Positions 30,421 through 42,226 are shown, counted from the first letter of the stretch. The stretch: 64,000 bases of DNA from Riptortus pedestris (GCA_019009955.1 CM032228.1:209720501-209784500), one strand, 5' to 3'. The notes: a model not told the origin generated them from the letters alone. A program made the numbers and translations.

Positions 30421-31450
30421 GGATTATTCACAGTAAACACTCATTTCCATCACCGACTGAAGAGTACAATATACAGCGTGGGACCAAAAGGTGATCCTTC
30501 AGTAAGTCTTCATAAAATTAAACAACTTATATTATTTAATTCTATAGAAATAGTAACCCCCCCCCCCAGTTGAAAATTCGTATTCCCATATAGTCTTCGT
30601 TGTACCTTGGGAAAGCTGACTCAGAAATATAAATAACCTATATAAATATCATAGAAATATTCTGAGCAGTATTATAATTAAAATATTTACTGTATACTAA
30701 CAATGAACTGAAACACCAGCCGTGTTACCCATCGTTGACAGACACAAGTACATGATAACGATTTGAAATCATAATGGTTTTCCGTTGAAATATAAACTAA
30801 TTATTATTCTTGACACTAAAATAAGCTAGTTCCCTTAAAAAAAACTAGTGGTTTCATCATTCTTAGATTCGTTTCACGGATTATTCAGAATGAGATGAAG
30901 TCGAATGTAATTAGGCGGTTGTGTTACCCGACATGTCGGGTTGAAATAAAAATGGTTATTAAGGTTATACCAAGTAAACCCTCATTCCTACGAGAACGAA
31001 TTTCGAATTCCATACATTAAAGCAACGTATTACGACAGAAGAATACATTTTATACAGTGTGTCTTTACATCTGTGTGATAAAGTCAATATTAAATGATGT
31101 TGACATCGAAGTAAATCTCTATTCCTGAGGATGGAAGCAAATTATAAAATAGTCCATGTTAACAATATCCATTCCCCTAACTCATAAGGAAAATATTTGT
31201 CACTTCTATTAAGACGTTTTCATAGAACAGGAATAAAGTAACCCCCCTAACCCTAATCATAGTTAAAAGTTCGTATTTTCATATATATGTTGAATAATCG
31301 AATACAAATATAAAAATCCATGGAAATCTTCGTGCTGTGATTTCTAGCGTGATTGAGAAACAAATTTTGATGCCATTGTTCTTAGAATTGACTGATGCTT
31401 TGAAAAAAAAAATGATCATCCGAATTTAATAGAAAATCAGAAATTTGCAT
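30420..31450. other. No recognised gene or repeat
   Basis: AT-rich DNA with a C-run at about 30559 and no frame or block that I can assign. Confidence 0.4.
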
Positions 31451-31454
31451 AGAT

Positions 31455-31612
31455 TTCTAGTTTATGCAACTAAGGTTAATTGGAACGGATTACCTATACT
31501 GTAGGTTACCAGTCTATGCCAACCAGAGTTGGACTAGGGACTACATTCAGTGAGCCTTTTAATAAATTAATTCTCTGTGCCCTCGTGGGAACAAACCCAC
31601 CACTGAAGTGTT
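31455..31612 (-). repeat. Diverged SINE copy
   Basis: On the minus strand it matches the SINE body ('gcaactaaggttaattggaa', 'taggttaccag', 'gttggactaggga') but lacks a clean B-box (GGGAACAAACCCACC on +). Confidence 0.6.
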
Positions 31613-32025
31613 TTCAAGAGCTTATTATATTTAACAAATATAATAAAGAACGTATAAAGTTTATCAAAGGTATAGATATGAATGAAGCAAAACTACATTA
31701 AAATGCAAAGTTGATTGTGAAAAATGGGAATTATAATTCAATATATTTTCTTTACATAGACTTGCAATTTAAACATTGTTTGAGTTTTACTTTAATTGAT
31801 TTTTTTTATTTTTGTTCTTGCTTTATTTATTTATTTTTTTCATTTCATTTATTAATTTCATTTGTAATTAATTATCTTACATATTTTAATATTTTATTTT
31901 ATTATTATTTTTTTATATTATATTTGAGTAGATATTTGATTAACGTGTATATATTGTAAAATAAAAATGTTTTTAAACATAATCATACATGTAATATTAC
32001 CATGTGATAATGGAACTGGTATTAC
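31613..32025. other. Very T-rich stretch without assignable features
   Basis: The + strand is dominated by TTT/TTA from 31710 to 31960. The open frame here is a compositional artefact. Confidence 0.4.
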
Positions 32026-32029
32026 TCCT

Positions 32030-32350
32030 AATAGGGCTACTATGAGGAAAAAAAGAGCATAATGAGCAAGGCTTAACACGCATTACTAACGTGAACTGTG
32101 AATGCATATTTGTAAGGCAGTTGTAGGATTGTTGTGAAAGTCTCAGTTATCTGTTGGAGCTTATGTTGTCCGTGTGACTTAAGTTGGTCTTAATTACCTT
32201 TGTAGGTCTAGAGTCATGGGTTCGATCGCTCCCACGTGGGCAAGAGGAATGAATTTAATTAGTGGAGAGCTCACTGACGTAATCCCACACTGGCTTAAAA
32301 AAAAAAACGTTGGTAACCTGAAGATAACCCACCCTGATTAGTCTTTGTAA
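32030..32350 (+). repeat. SINE copy with an extra ~100 bp 5' head
   Basis: A B-box GGGTTCGATCGC (32218-32229) and A-box-like GTCCGTGTGACTTAAG are followed by a SINE body ending near 'agataacccaccctgattag'. The upstream head (32050-32140: 'ttaacacgcattactaacgt', 'gaatgcatatttgtaagg') recurs at 37556-37640 before another SINE, so it may belong to a subfamily. Confidence 0.65.
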
Positions 32351-33243
32351 CAGAGAGAACGCAAACAAAAAAGATTATTTTAGGCAACCTGATGCTAAGG
32401 GTTGGTTTACTTTTTAACCAATTGAATTATATTTAGTTACGGTCTCAGCAAAGAAAAATTGATTCCTGCTTGCTCTACAAAAATTCACCAAGCATTCGAT
32501 AGCCCGCTCTGGTAATTAGCATAAACTTACAATAAGCTATTATTGCAAGAGCTAAGGGAATATCCTTTAGTTATTCAGACATACATATACCTAAAGATGT
32601 TTTATAATGAACATTATTAATATGAGTATTCTGTTTCTTTAATTGTATTAGCTGTTAGATTTGTTGTTTCTTTTTTAAACTATGATGTTCAGAAAATCCG
32701 TTGTATTGATCGGAATGTAGAATTCAGAAAAAGCCATAGTCATGTTCTCAGTAATAATGAAATGTTAAATTTCAGACGAATAGATAATTGAAGCATAAAA
32801 GAAGCTGTACTCACTCCTGTGAACTATGATGTAGCTGATAAATGCTATCAGGAAAGAAGCGTAAAAGGCTTGCCGAAAAGCTTCTCTCATGGTTACAGGG
32901 AATTTGAAATATAGTTCACAAGTGGTTTTGAATTAACATATTTCCTTTCATCTGCTCCAAATATAGGGTCGGAGTAAAAGGTTATTCTTAAGTGCCATTG
33001 TATTTGGTACATATGTTAGAGGTATGATATTGATAAAAAATAACATTTAAATTAGTAGAACTTGTCATTTATACCATTCATTTGTATCACGGTCATTATA
33101 GAATGTTTTTTTCTTCGATAGATGGCACTAGTAAGTGATTTTGTAGGAATACACTACCTCGTTCTAGACCTTCTGTAACGTGGGAGTAAAAAGCATAAAG
33201 GCCTCCTACCAACGTAAGAAAAGATAGAAACTGAATAATATAC

Positions 33244-33479
33244 GTAGGTAGGAAGAAAAAAATGGCTACGCTTCCACTATGACAATTTATTAAAGCGGCA
33301 GAGCGCTTTCGATGCTGTGCATCATCGTCAGTGCCCGAAGGTCTTCGATGTTGACCTGACGGCTCTTGGAGCTGGACTCTCCAGTCCAGCAGTCCAGCTC
33401 CAGGAGCCGTCAGATAGCGTAGCCAATTTTTTCTTCCTACCTACATTAGAAGTCACTTCCACCGGCCAGAATAGCAACT
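33244..33479 (-). mobile_element. Small ribozyme-bearing retroelement-like insertion with 13 bp target duplication
   Basis: The perfect direct repeat CTGAATAATATAC occurs at 33231-33243 and 33480-33492 and brackets 236 bp. Inside are ~29 bp inverted ends (33244 and 33444, GTAGGTAGGAAGAAAAAA). A 23 bp hairpin stem CTGACGGCTCYTGGAGCTGG (33357-33412) and a hammerhead-like core (33297-33335, minus strand) also lie inside. There is no open frame. The duplication length suggests target-primed reverse transcription rather than cut-and-paste. The hammerhead-bearing terminal repeats of Penelope-like elements, or a non-autonomous derivative of them, are the closest precedent I know. Confidence 0.75.
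33297..33335 (-). ncRNA. Candidate hammerhead ribozyme motif
   Basis: Read on the minus strand: stem I 5' GGCA (33332-33335), CUGACGA (33325-33331), one extra U, then stem II GAUGC-ACA-GCAUC (33311-33323). GAA (33308-33310), self-complementary AGCGCU (33302-33307), C at the cleavage position (33301) and stem I 3' UGCC (33297-33300) follow. Every conserved core residue of CUGANGA...GAA...UH is present. The self-complementary stem III is the type reported for Penelope-like hammerheads, which are thought to act as dimers. The unpaired U after CUGACGA and the 4 bp stem I are the weak points. An alternative three-way fold pairs CACTGAC with GTCA-TA-GTG. Confidence 0.6.
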
Positions 33480-33499
33480 CTGAATAATATACCACACAG

Positions 33500-35930
33500 T
33501 TGTACTGATTTTCATTGTTACCCCAAACTCTAAGGGTATGAATGATACTTATTTACTTTTCTTTGAAAGGCACATAGAAGTCTAAGCACAGACACTCTGC
33601 AACTATCTATATACTTCAAATTAGCCTCTTTTTTTATCTACAAATAAACAATCTTTTTGGAAAGAGGGGCCTTGCCTTAGTCCCGTGACAGTTATTTGAA
33701 ACGTTCAGACACAGACGGCTGAAGTGGTTGGAAACAAAAGTAAGTCTGATAGTTAGGTAGAGCTGTACGGATAACTTGGTCAACTCATATTTGATAATCT
33801 TGCTTCAATTTATTTCGTAATTTCTAATGTACATATATATGTTTAGGTGGCAACCTCTGCTTTCTGTCAGATTTCTTCATGGTCGAATATCAACACCTTA
33901 TAAACTTAAGTTTCAGAGATTTTTAAAAAAATGGAGAGCAGAATATAAAGACCAAATAAAATTTTCTAGTTTTCAATGACATTATTATTGATTTTTCAAT
34001 TTAAAACAGGAGTAAACAACAAAGGGTCCAAATCTTTAATTAAAATTGTTTAATGTGAGCTAAGGGCCCTTAATCATTATTATTTAAAAAGAATTTATTG
34101 ACGGACTAACTTTAAGGTCAAGTTAATAATGAGTGCTAAAGAGGAGGTTTGAAAACTGCCTAAATAAGTTTGCTAATTAAAAGGGACTTTACCTTGGAAG
34201 AAATAAAGTCATTACAAAGTTTTGAAAAGAAAAAGAATAACTAGGGACAGGAGAAAAAGAAAAGACTAATTCTCAAGTCTGGACAATTCCTAAAATGAGA
34301 TAACTTGATCCGAAAGAAATAAATCTAAAAGAAAAGCGCTGAAATTTCGCCATTTCAGTATTCATAACTTTATTAGGAAAATAATGCAGCTAAAGAAACT
34401 TAATAATAGACTCTGCAAATACAATAAAATAAATGAACCAGTCACCGTGCAATTGTTATATATTTGTGCTAACAAAAGGACCAGACCCTCCACCCAAGAG
34501 TTCACATTGAGTGAAAACGTACTTGGTTGCGACACATACGAGAAAATTACAAGACACACATACTTGACTGGTAACATTAAACTCATAAACAGAAAAACAC
34601 AACTGGAAATGATTTTAGTTATCTAACTCTATAAAAGCTTAATAAACCAATATTTTACATACGCATGTCCTGTTTGGTTTGAAAACAGTTACGTAGTTAA
34701 CAACGAATACAAACTTTTCAAACAATATCCTTCATATGGCTACAAATGCTCCGTAGCTTGTCAGAAACAGGCAACTGCATAGAAAGTAGTGTATCCCTTT
34801 TCAGTTTACTTTGAACATGAAGTGAGGATATATCATGCATATCTTCACAAATGTCACAACCGTTGACGTCAAAAGAACCGGAGTCTTCGCAACAGACAAT
34901 ATCAATTGATTCTGGATTTATAACTACTTACTAAATTTTATTATTGTAGAAAAAAATTTTATATTGGGCCAAATAAGTTCTTCTCCTTCTTCTGCTCTCT
35001 CATCTATCATGCTCCATTTACAAATGCACTTTAATGTCTCAGTCATTGCACTTGTTTTTAGACACAAACGAACTGATCCTAAGGCATTCATTTATTGCTT
35101 TTCTGATGGCACGCCTCTTTTTCAAGATTCAGTTATTATGCAATATTAAGTCGCCTTAAAATACATAAAAGTTAAGAGAGGTAACTACTCTCAAATTCAA
35201 TATTCATGAATCATTCCTAATAGCATTTCCCATCTGATGATAAAGTTGCCATCTACTTTTCATATATTGTTTGAAGAAAAATATTCTTTAAAAGAAGTTT
35301 TTATCTATACTTAAAACAACATAGCCAACAGTGGAAGCGCCGAAGAGCACCTGTGTGAAGTAGGCAGGCTGAAATATATGAACAGAGATGTAGAGAGTAA
35401 GGTACTGAGAAAACGAAAATGTTGAGAAAAGAAACCCTTAGTTTGCCCAAGAATGGGGGAATGCTTTTAGGGAAAGGAAAGATTCTAACCTGCAAATGCT
35501 CCAACACGAAATAAGTAATTCGTACTATGCATACTGAGTGAAGAGGAAAAGCATAAAAGAAAACTTCGTAATAAGATAAGAAATTATGAAGCTAAGAAAT
35601 TCTCATTTTCTAACTAGAAGAAATGCAGGAGCATTCTCAAGCCATAACTCCTCCAAGTAACTCAATTGCCTGAACCATCCCGGAGATGATCATATCACAC
35701 TCCCCCAGCATTCTAATGACTGAACCCAGATTACCATTTGACATCCATCCTCCGAATAGATTTCATGAAAAAAAGACACAGATCAAGCTGTTTACTCGTT
35801 GAGAATAATGCTAACATAATATCGTTGCTTAATAATAGCATGGGACTTGATAATGCACCTGCAAAATAAAATGTTAAAAGTTAATTATTAACGTCAAGTT
35901 TGTGTAATAAGCAGAAAGGTAAATCAGCTA
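33500..35930. other. Long stretch without recognised genes or repeats
   Basis: Unique-looking AT-rich DNA. Several short frames (for example 34384-34626 and 35301-35507) show no motif, domain or splice context that I can support. Confidence 0.4.
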
Positions 35931-35934
35931 TGGC

Positions 35935-37435
35935 GCAATTTCGAATTTTTTCTCTTCAAATGTCCATCGATCCTACCTAGGAGATGACGAAATGTAAACA
36001 AAACACAGAAATGTAGACAAAAGTGTAATATACGTCTTTTACCGCTCTAGCAGTCGCAATTATTGTTTAATCGTCACCACTCGATATTTAGTACTTTTAT
36101 GTAAAAAGAAAGATCAAGTTCGTTACGGCTAAAATCGGATCAGGGGAGGGGGGGTTAGTGGGGAGGAATTTCAAAAATTCGAAATATTTTTGTTACTATA
36201 CGTCGGATCGAAAAAATGTATAGAAACAATCTTATTGCAAATTAAATTTACTATAAATATTGTTCTATATATATTTTCCGTATAATGGGTATTAACAAAG
36301 ATATTTGGATTTTATAGTTTTCCGGTTGCAATATACCTCCATTCCTACTAGTGTCATATTAATAATAAGCTGATATATCATGAACCACTTCATTACGAGG
36401 TTAAATACCAAATATTGTTTTCATTGAACTTTTACTTTGCGAGATATATGCAAATACGTTCTGTTGCCACCCTCCCCGCCCCTCTTTTGTTCTTTGATTA
36501 CTACAATTTGAATGATTGAGATAAAACTGATTCTGATTCATTACAAATTACAGCAGTAGCTTTAGTAAATGGTTTTCAATAAAATTAATATGTTATATTT
36601 CATTAATTGTTTGTCATTCCGGTATATCTATCTATTCAGAGCTACAAGGTTGGCTGGCCTGTTTCTTTACAATTCAGCCGCTTTCCGTTGTAGAGATTAT
36701 TAAGTTGTATTGTAAAGTGACTGAAAGGTTTTTCATTACCGTTAGTATTCATTTAATTTTTTTTTTTATTGAGAATATTACAGCCTGCATTTAAATGCAT
36801 TTGGTAATGTGCGAAATGTACAATTCAATAGTTCCTCCATCACTCTTGACAGTAGCCACACCCCTTCACCACAATGAGAGGAACAGCCTCTCCCTGCCTG
36901 GCAAAGAAGTCAAGAGCTAAGGAGGAATGGCACTTGAGAAGAAATTAGCTGCAAAATTAGATAGCCACTGCTATCACTTCACTTTACACTTATAGGAGAT
37001 CTCTGGGCCATTGTCTCTTGAGGCGCCGTGGAGGGGAATAAGGATGAGTGGTACTGGAAAGGGCTAGGACTTCTGGATTAGGATGATTGGATAGCCTGCT
37101 GTGGAATTTTCTGAATCTTAAAGGAATTAGGTCCTTTACAAATGGGATATTAAGATCTTTATGGAGGGTGTGGTTTGTAATATAATATGGAGCATCTACT
37201 ATGGTGCGCAGGACTTTGGATTGGAAGGTCCTGGATGCGTCTGATGTTCGAAGGTTTTGCTGTACCCCACAACTTCTATTCCCTATGTCCATATCGGTTT
37301 CAGTAGTACCTTGTATATTGTCAGTTTTCATTGAATTAACATTCACGGTAGTGTTACATGTATGCATATTTATCTATTGTAAACCTTCGCGTGGGAAATC
37401 TGCTTAGTTTACGCAGCGCCTGCGTGACGGACTTT
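35935..37435 (+). repeat. Family A copy interrupted by a LINE
   Basis: It starts with CCATCGATCCTACCTAGGAG and has no (TA)n at the usual position (a short unique spacer instead). It runs through ACGTCGGATCG and 'aataagctgatatatcatga' to 'ttaccgttagtattcattta'. It resumes after the LINE at 'cacggtagtgtta' and ends GCGTGGGAAATCTGCTTAGT with CGCCTGCGTGACGGACTTTT (37390-37434). It is therefore a nearly complete element of about 950 bp without the insertion. Confidence 0.85.
36755..37345 (-). pseudogene. 5'-truncated Jockey LINE: RT C-terminus, 3' UTR and A-tail
   Basis: The 125-codon minus frame (36990-37367) includes FQSKVLRTIVDAPYYITNHT, then LHKDLNIPFVKD and RKFHSRLSNHPNPEVLALSS, and ends RRLKRQWPRDLL. 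This is the conserved C-terminus of Jockey-clade RT. About 220 bp of 3' UTR follow, with AATAAAAAAAAAAA on the minus strand at 36760-36775. Its position interrupts a family A repeat, as the uninterrupted copy near 18200 shows. It is a typical dead-on-arrival LINE insertion. Confidence 0.85.
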
Positions 37436-37510
37436 TAGGCCAATGGCGCGGGTTATCTGTAGGGTAGAACACTTTTTTAGCCTGGGTGAGACTAAAGATT
37501 ATATTGTATG
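37436..37510 (-). repeat. SINE body fragment
   Basis: It matches 'gttatctacaggttaccac' and 'agcctgggtgagactaaaga' of the SINE on the minus strand and abuts the family A end. Confidence 0.55.
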
Positions 37511-37544
37511 TATTTGACTCTAATTAAATTTCTTTTCGCAAAAC

Positions 37545-37775
37545 AATATTCAAGAGCATAAAGACCAACATTTAACACGCATTATTAACGTGATCCACGA
37601 ATGAATATTTGTAAGACACATATAAAACTCTTGTGAAACTCAATTATCTATTGGATGTCAGGTTAGCCATGTGACTTAAGGCTGTCTTAATGATCTTTGT
37701 AAACCTAGAGACCTGTGTTCGACTCCCTCCATGTGGAAATAGGAATTGTATAGTTATTTCTAATCTGCTGCCGTA
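37545..37775 (+). repeat. SINE copy with the same extra 5' head as at 32 kb
   Basis: The head at 37553-37640 ('tttaacacgcattattaacg', 'gaatgaatatttgtaaga') matches the head at 32 kb. It is followed by CAGGTTAGCCATGTGACTTA and the B-box TGTTCGACTCCC (37716-37727). Confidence 0.65.
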
Positions 37776-38202
37776 TTTAGTGTTGCAGTCCTTCTGCTCC
37801 TATTTACATTTAAAACCTACACCTTGATTTACTCGCGAGGAAGAAACTTAATAACAACACAATGTTTTAAAGTTGGCAAACTTGAAATGTGTACCTGAAC
37901 GTATGAGGGGACTGAAGATGAAAGGAATTTCTGTTGGTGTGCAAGTATTTACAACTATTCAACAGGCAGGTCTTTCTCCGTGAGGGGAAACTGTTCTTAA
38001 GGTAAAGAGGGAAAACGATTGACTGGCTTTCATTAGATGTTAGAAAGAAAAGCTAACCTTACTCTGCTGAGGTTTCCTTTGATTGCTTTTCGCATTCTAC
38101 AGGTTTCTTCATGGATGAAATAAGGGGTTTTTGTTTTGTTTTTCTCCCTCTTTCCAACTTGGTACTTGATTATGTAATTTTTTTTAGTTAAAAAAAAAAT
38201 CT

Positions 38203-38253
38203 AGAAGGTCTCGGTTTATAATAGTGTATCGGGAAGGTCTCGGTTTATAATAA
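38203..38253 (+). repeat. 20 bp direct repeat, two copies
   Basis: GAAGGTCTCGGTTTATAATA occurs at 38204-38223 and 38233-38252. It is a local duplication of unknown meaning. Confidence 0.8.
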
Positions 38254-38349
38254 TTATAAACCATATAATGGTTTATTATTTCCTAATATTGTCCTTTCAA
38301 CTAAAACGAAAACTTGGGTCCATTTTATATATGTGAATACTTGTTAGTT

Positions 38350-38720
38350 ACTATTCTAGGGGTTGTAATTTTAGGTTGATCATTACCATACTTGACGTAT
38401 AAGCGTTTCATGTAAAAACGGTAAGTTCCTTAACTACTGAAATCGGGAGTGAGTAGAGGAGATATTTGGGAAAAATTCCCAAATATTCCAAATTTCTCCG
38501 TTACTATTAGACGGATAGAAAAATGGCATGTAACCTATTTTGTTGCAAATTTAATTGTCTCTATGTTGTTCTTTCTTGAATGTTAACCTAGGATATTGTA
38601 TTTAATTTATTTTCAGCCTTCAGTACACCCAAACATTTCCCACATTATCATAAGTGAATATATCATTTAACTTCCACTTTTAAGCTTAAATATCAAATGC
38701 TGTATTCAACAGATTATTAA
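38350..38720 (+). repeat. Family A fragment
   Basis: It has 'ataagcgtttcatgtaaaaa', 'actattagacggatagaaaa', 'attttcagccttcagtacac' and 'cttaaatatcaaatgctg'. The ends are lost. Confidence 0.65.
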
Positions 38721-40214
38721 TAGAGGACGTAATAGCAAAGACATTGGCTTTCTGGGAATTATGGTGATTCTGTCACTACTGTTGAATCTTGTAGAATATT
38801 CCCATTTCTCTGCACATACAAACAAATCATAATTATGAATTTTATTACATATTCCAGTAACAGTGTACCTTATTTTATGGGTCAAATAAGCGATATTGAA
38901 GTACTCTTTTGTACTTACTTCAGTTAAGTGAACATTTTAACGGAGCAATGTAAATAATAACTGGGCACACCTCTTCATCACTTTCACTCCCTCAGCGTTC
39001 TCCGTTCTATTTCTTTATGAAAATTGAACGAATTCACAAATCTAATAATGAAGATGTACTTACACTCACGGGAAGTTTTTCGACTTCGGAAGAATGCAAT
39101 AGAAATACAAATTTCCAAATGAGTAAAAAAAAAAGCGACATTGTATCTCCGAAAATATTTAAAGCTGTCTTTGCAAGATCCAATTAGCAGCATGGACTGG
39201 GAAGCAAAAAGTGTAAATGTTAATGGAGAGTGACTAAACCATTGAACAATAAAATAGTTATGAACTGGTAGAGCGTACTAACCTCAAAAACATCATCATT
39301 CAAGTCAACAGAGATACAACAGTTTATGTACATGCCATTGTTTCAGTGAATTATAGCCTGGAATAGAAATAGGAAAAGAGAAATTTGAGAATCACTTAAA
39401 ACATTAATACTCAAGGCACATTTCTACTCCACTCACAAACGTACAAGATAAATGATGTGATAAAAATGAATTAAGCCACAGTAGAATGGATTAGAAGGAA
39501 AAGAATTTCGCCTTTAGAGCTGTCACAAGTTTGTATATTTCTAAACCACTCCTGAAAGGATTTAAGAAGTAATGGCAGATGACTGATATCGATGCAGTAA
39601 AGGAACGGCAAAAATAGCCATATTTCATTTTCTTTTTTTAATATATTAAACAAAATTTAAATAACAGCTTTTCAGGCCAAAAAAAGGATCTTTAGATCTC
39701 AACTCAGCTATCTTTATTATGTTTTTTTTTCCTATAGCAGACGTTTCGCCCTCCTGGGCATTAATAATTCTAAAAACAAAGAGTATCTTTGTAAATATTT
39801 GTCTCTCATCCATTAAGGAAATCCATAATTTTCTTAGATACTCAGCGTACTAAGCTACCTTCAAAATTATTCCTCTAAGTCAGTACAACCTAAATTCTCA
39901 ACAGGAGAATAATAATAAAAAAAACTCGTATAATACATAGCCTTAAACCCAGTGGTAATTTGTCAACAGTATTTTTAACTCTATAATTTTCTATAATCCT
40001 AGTAAGTGCTAAGCCATAATTAACTGTAATCATTTATATATAAAAGTAATACAAATCCTAGATTATATTCACAAATTATAAATAAATAAAATTGAGGACT
40101 AAAGGTTAATTGGTATTATAATTATCAAAGCCAAACGACTCAAATAACTTAGGAATAATAAATATATATCACCCCTTAACGATCTTTACCTTTATTTGCC
40201 AGATTTATTTTTAT

Positions 40215-40520
40215 TTATGTAACACTTTGGCATATGGTGTCTGTTTTAAAATTAACTACATTCTCCAGGTCTTTGGATATTCCAAAATTCCAAAATTTTC
40301 CTTTGACCGACTTAGGTTCCTTGTGTAATACTTTTAAATTATCAAATCCAAAACTGAGTTCTGGAATATTACAGTGTTGTACCAAAGCAGTTTTATTCTT
40401 ATTTTTGACCTTGTTTTTTACCATTAATCTGGCGTTGAACATTTTTTTTTTCTAGGTACTGTCTTGTCTCTCCAATGTACTAGACAACTGATTTCATATA
40501 CCAAATTTGACTCCTTTGCT
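40215..40520 (-). pseudogene. GIY-YIG endonuclease domain of a Penelope-like element, frameshifted
   Basis: The minus strand gives LVYEISC (40484-40504), then after a one-base shift YIGETRQYL (40465-40479). After another shift come RLMVKNKVKNKNKTALVQHC, FGFDNLKVLHKEPKS and ENVVNFKTDT. These correspond to the GIY and YIG halves of the active site and the downstream arginine/histidine region of the Penelope-type nuclease. At least two frameshifts make it nonfunctional. Confidence 0.8.
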
Positions 40521-40544
40521 AATTCAATTTTATCTTTTAAATTT

Positions 40545-40602
40545 GTAAATGTGTCCTTTATTTCGTTCCTATCACTAGGAAAGAAATAAAGGACACATTT
40601 AC
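40545..40602. repeat. Perfect inverted repeat inside the Penelope-like relic
   Basis: GTAAATGTGTCCTTTATTTC at 40545-40564 is perfectly complementary to 40583-40602. The stem extends with one mismatch to a 6-base loop. Confidence 0.9.
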
Positions 40603-42044
40603 GAAAAGCAAAGGTTAAATTACTGACATCGTACTCCTCAAAGAATCTTTTTTAGTTGTTTGACAACCCTTTCACAAGGTACATTTGACATGTTTTTTAT
40701 TCTCTCCCACCTTTCTCTTATTTTTTTTCCACGTTCCTGGAATACTTCCCAGACCTTCATTTGGAAAGGTTTTTAAACCAACTCTTCTGTATCATTTGTG
40801 TTGAATAAAAATCTCTTGCTTGACTTTTGATAAATGAGGATTGTCAGTTAATCTAATAGCTCTGTAAAAAAAAAAGTATCCATCACAATTCTTTTTTTGT
40901 GAGAATAGTGCTTTGATCTAAAATTCAAAAAGTTAAGAAAATTATGTATTGCCTTAATGGATGAGAGACAACAATTTACGAAGTTGCCCTGTATTTTGTA
41001 AGCATTGTTAATGCCCAGGAGAGCCAATGTCTGCTATTGTAAAAAATAATAAAGATTGCTAAGTTGAGACCTTAAGATCTTTTTTTTTTGCTTTGGCTGG
41101 AATACATTAATTGGTCTCAGTAAGGATTAGATGCTTATAAAAAACAGCATTTCCCTTTGATTTTTTTCTCATTGTTTATATTAATTTCGATTTTTTTTGA
41201 GGAACTATTTTTATTGGTTTAATTTTATGATTTAGTTTTCTCAAATTTTTCTTTCACCACTTTGTTAATATTATGTTTGTTAATTCATTATATTTGCTTT
41301 GTTTTGAGCTTTGGTTTAGAAAGTGTATTGTCTTTGAAGAACAACAATAGGAATCAATCACATTAAATCTAAAATTCCATGACAGACAGTCATAGAAATT
41401 ATTACACCGTATATCAATTCCTAGAACCAATTAAAATAATAAATTTAAGTGTTTACAATACTTATTGACAAATAAGGCTTTATCCGCAATGGAAATCGTT
41501 ACTGATTAAAGTGGACGCTGTAAATATTATTACAGCACTCGAGGGCGCTTTAGAGTAATTGAAGTAATTGGATATTGCCAGTCGATGGAAGTTTGCGCTC
41601 CATGATACTCCCACTCGACGAGAAAATTTACACGTGCCAAGGAGGTTAGAATACTTTGAGGCTAACAGTCCTCCAAAGAGTTCATAAATTAATCTCTCCT
41701 CATCAGTTACGAAGAATCGATACGTAGAACTACTTGATACTGAAACTAAATCATAATTAAATACAATAAATGTTAGTGGTACTTGTGACGTAATCAATGA
41801 TAGTGTTAAAATAAATAATGGATACTTATTGACGATTTTTCAAAGTCAGAATTCCCCAGGATTTGATGTTATTTCTCATTGAAATAATGTTTTCCATCAT
41901 CATCTTTCCTGCAATCTCAAAATCAGAAATATTTTTCATTCTAACGACAATTATTTCAGGGGAACGAAACTATTAACATTTCCATTTTATAATGCAGTCG
42001 TGTATTTCCGTTTACAGCGTTTTCCTCCATTATGTTTTTAGCAT

Positions 42045-42166
42045 ATTTCCCTTAAGGGAAATCAGCTATTGAGGTCGTACTCATGCAGCGATTTTCGAAA
42101 TTTTTCTTCATATGTCCATCGATCCTACCTAGGAGATGACGAAAATGATCTCCGTTCAAAACTGTA

Positions 42167-42226
<60 letters not shown>

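Larger units (their letters stand above)
39680..41085 (-). mobile_element. Penelope-like element relic (GIY-YIG) with inverted terminal repeats
   Basis: Segments of about 155-170 bp at 39680-39850 and 40930-41085 are inverted copies of each other. Shared landmarks are 'atctcaactcagc', CTTTATTAT, TAGCAGAC, GCCCAGGAG and CTCATCCATTAAGG. They enclose a degenerate GIY-YIG endonuclease on the minus strand. Each repeat carries a decayed hammerhead-like motif. Penelope-like retroelements combine RT with a C-terminal GIY-YIG nuclease and have terminal repeats that may be inverted and carry hammerheads. RT is absent, so the copy is heavily 5' truncated or deleted. Confidence 0.8.

Noticed and set aside
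31711..31959. Hydrophobic 82-codon frame resembling a membrane protein
   Set aside because: The sequence is almost all T-rich, which yields Phe/Leu/Ile/Tyr by composition alone.
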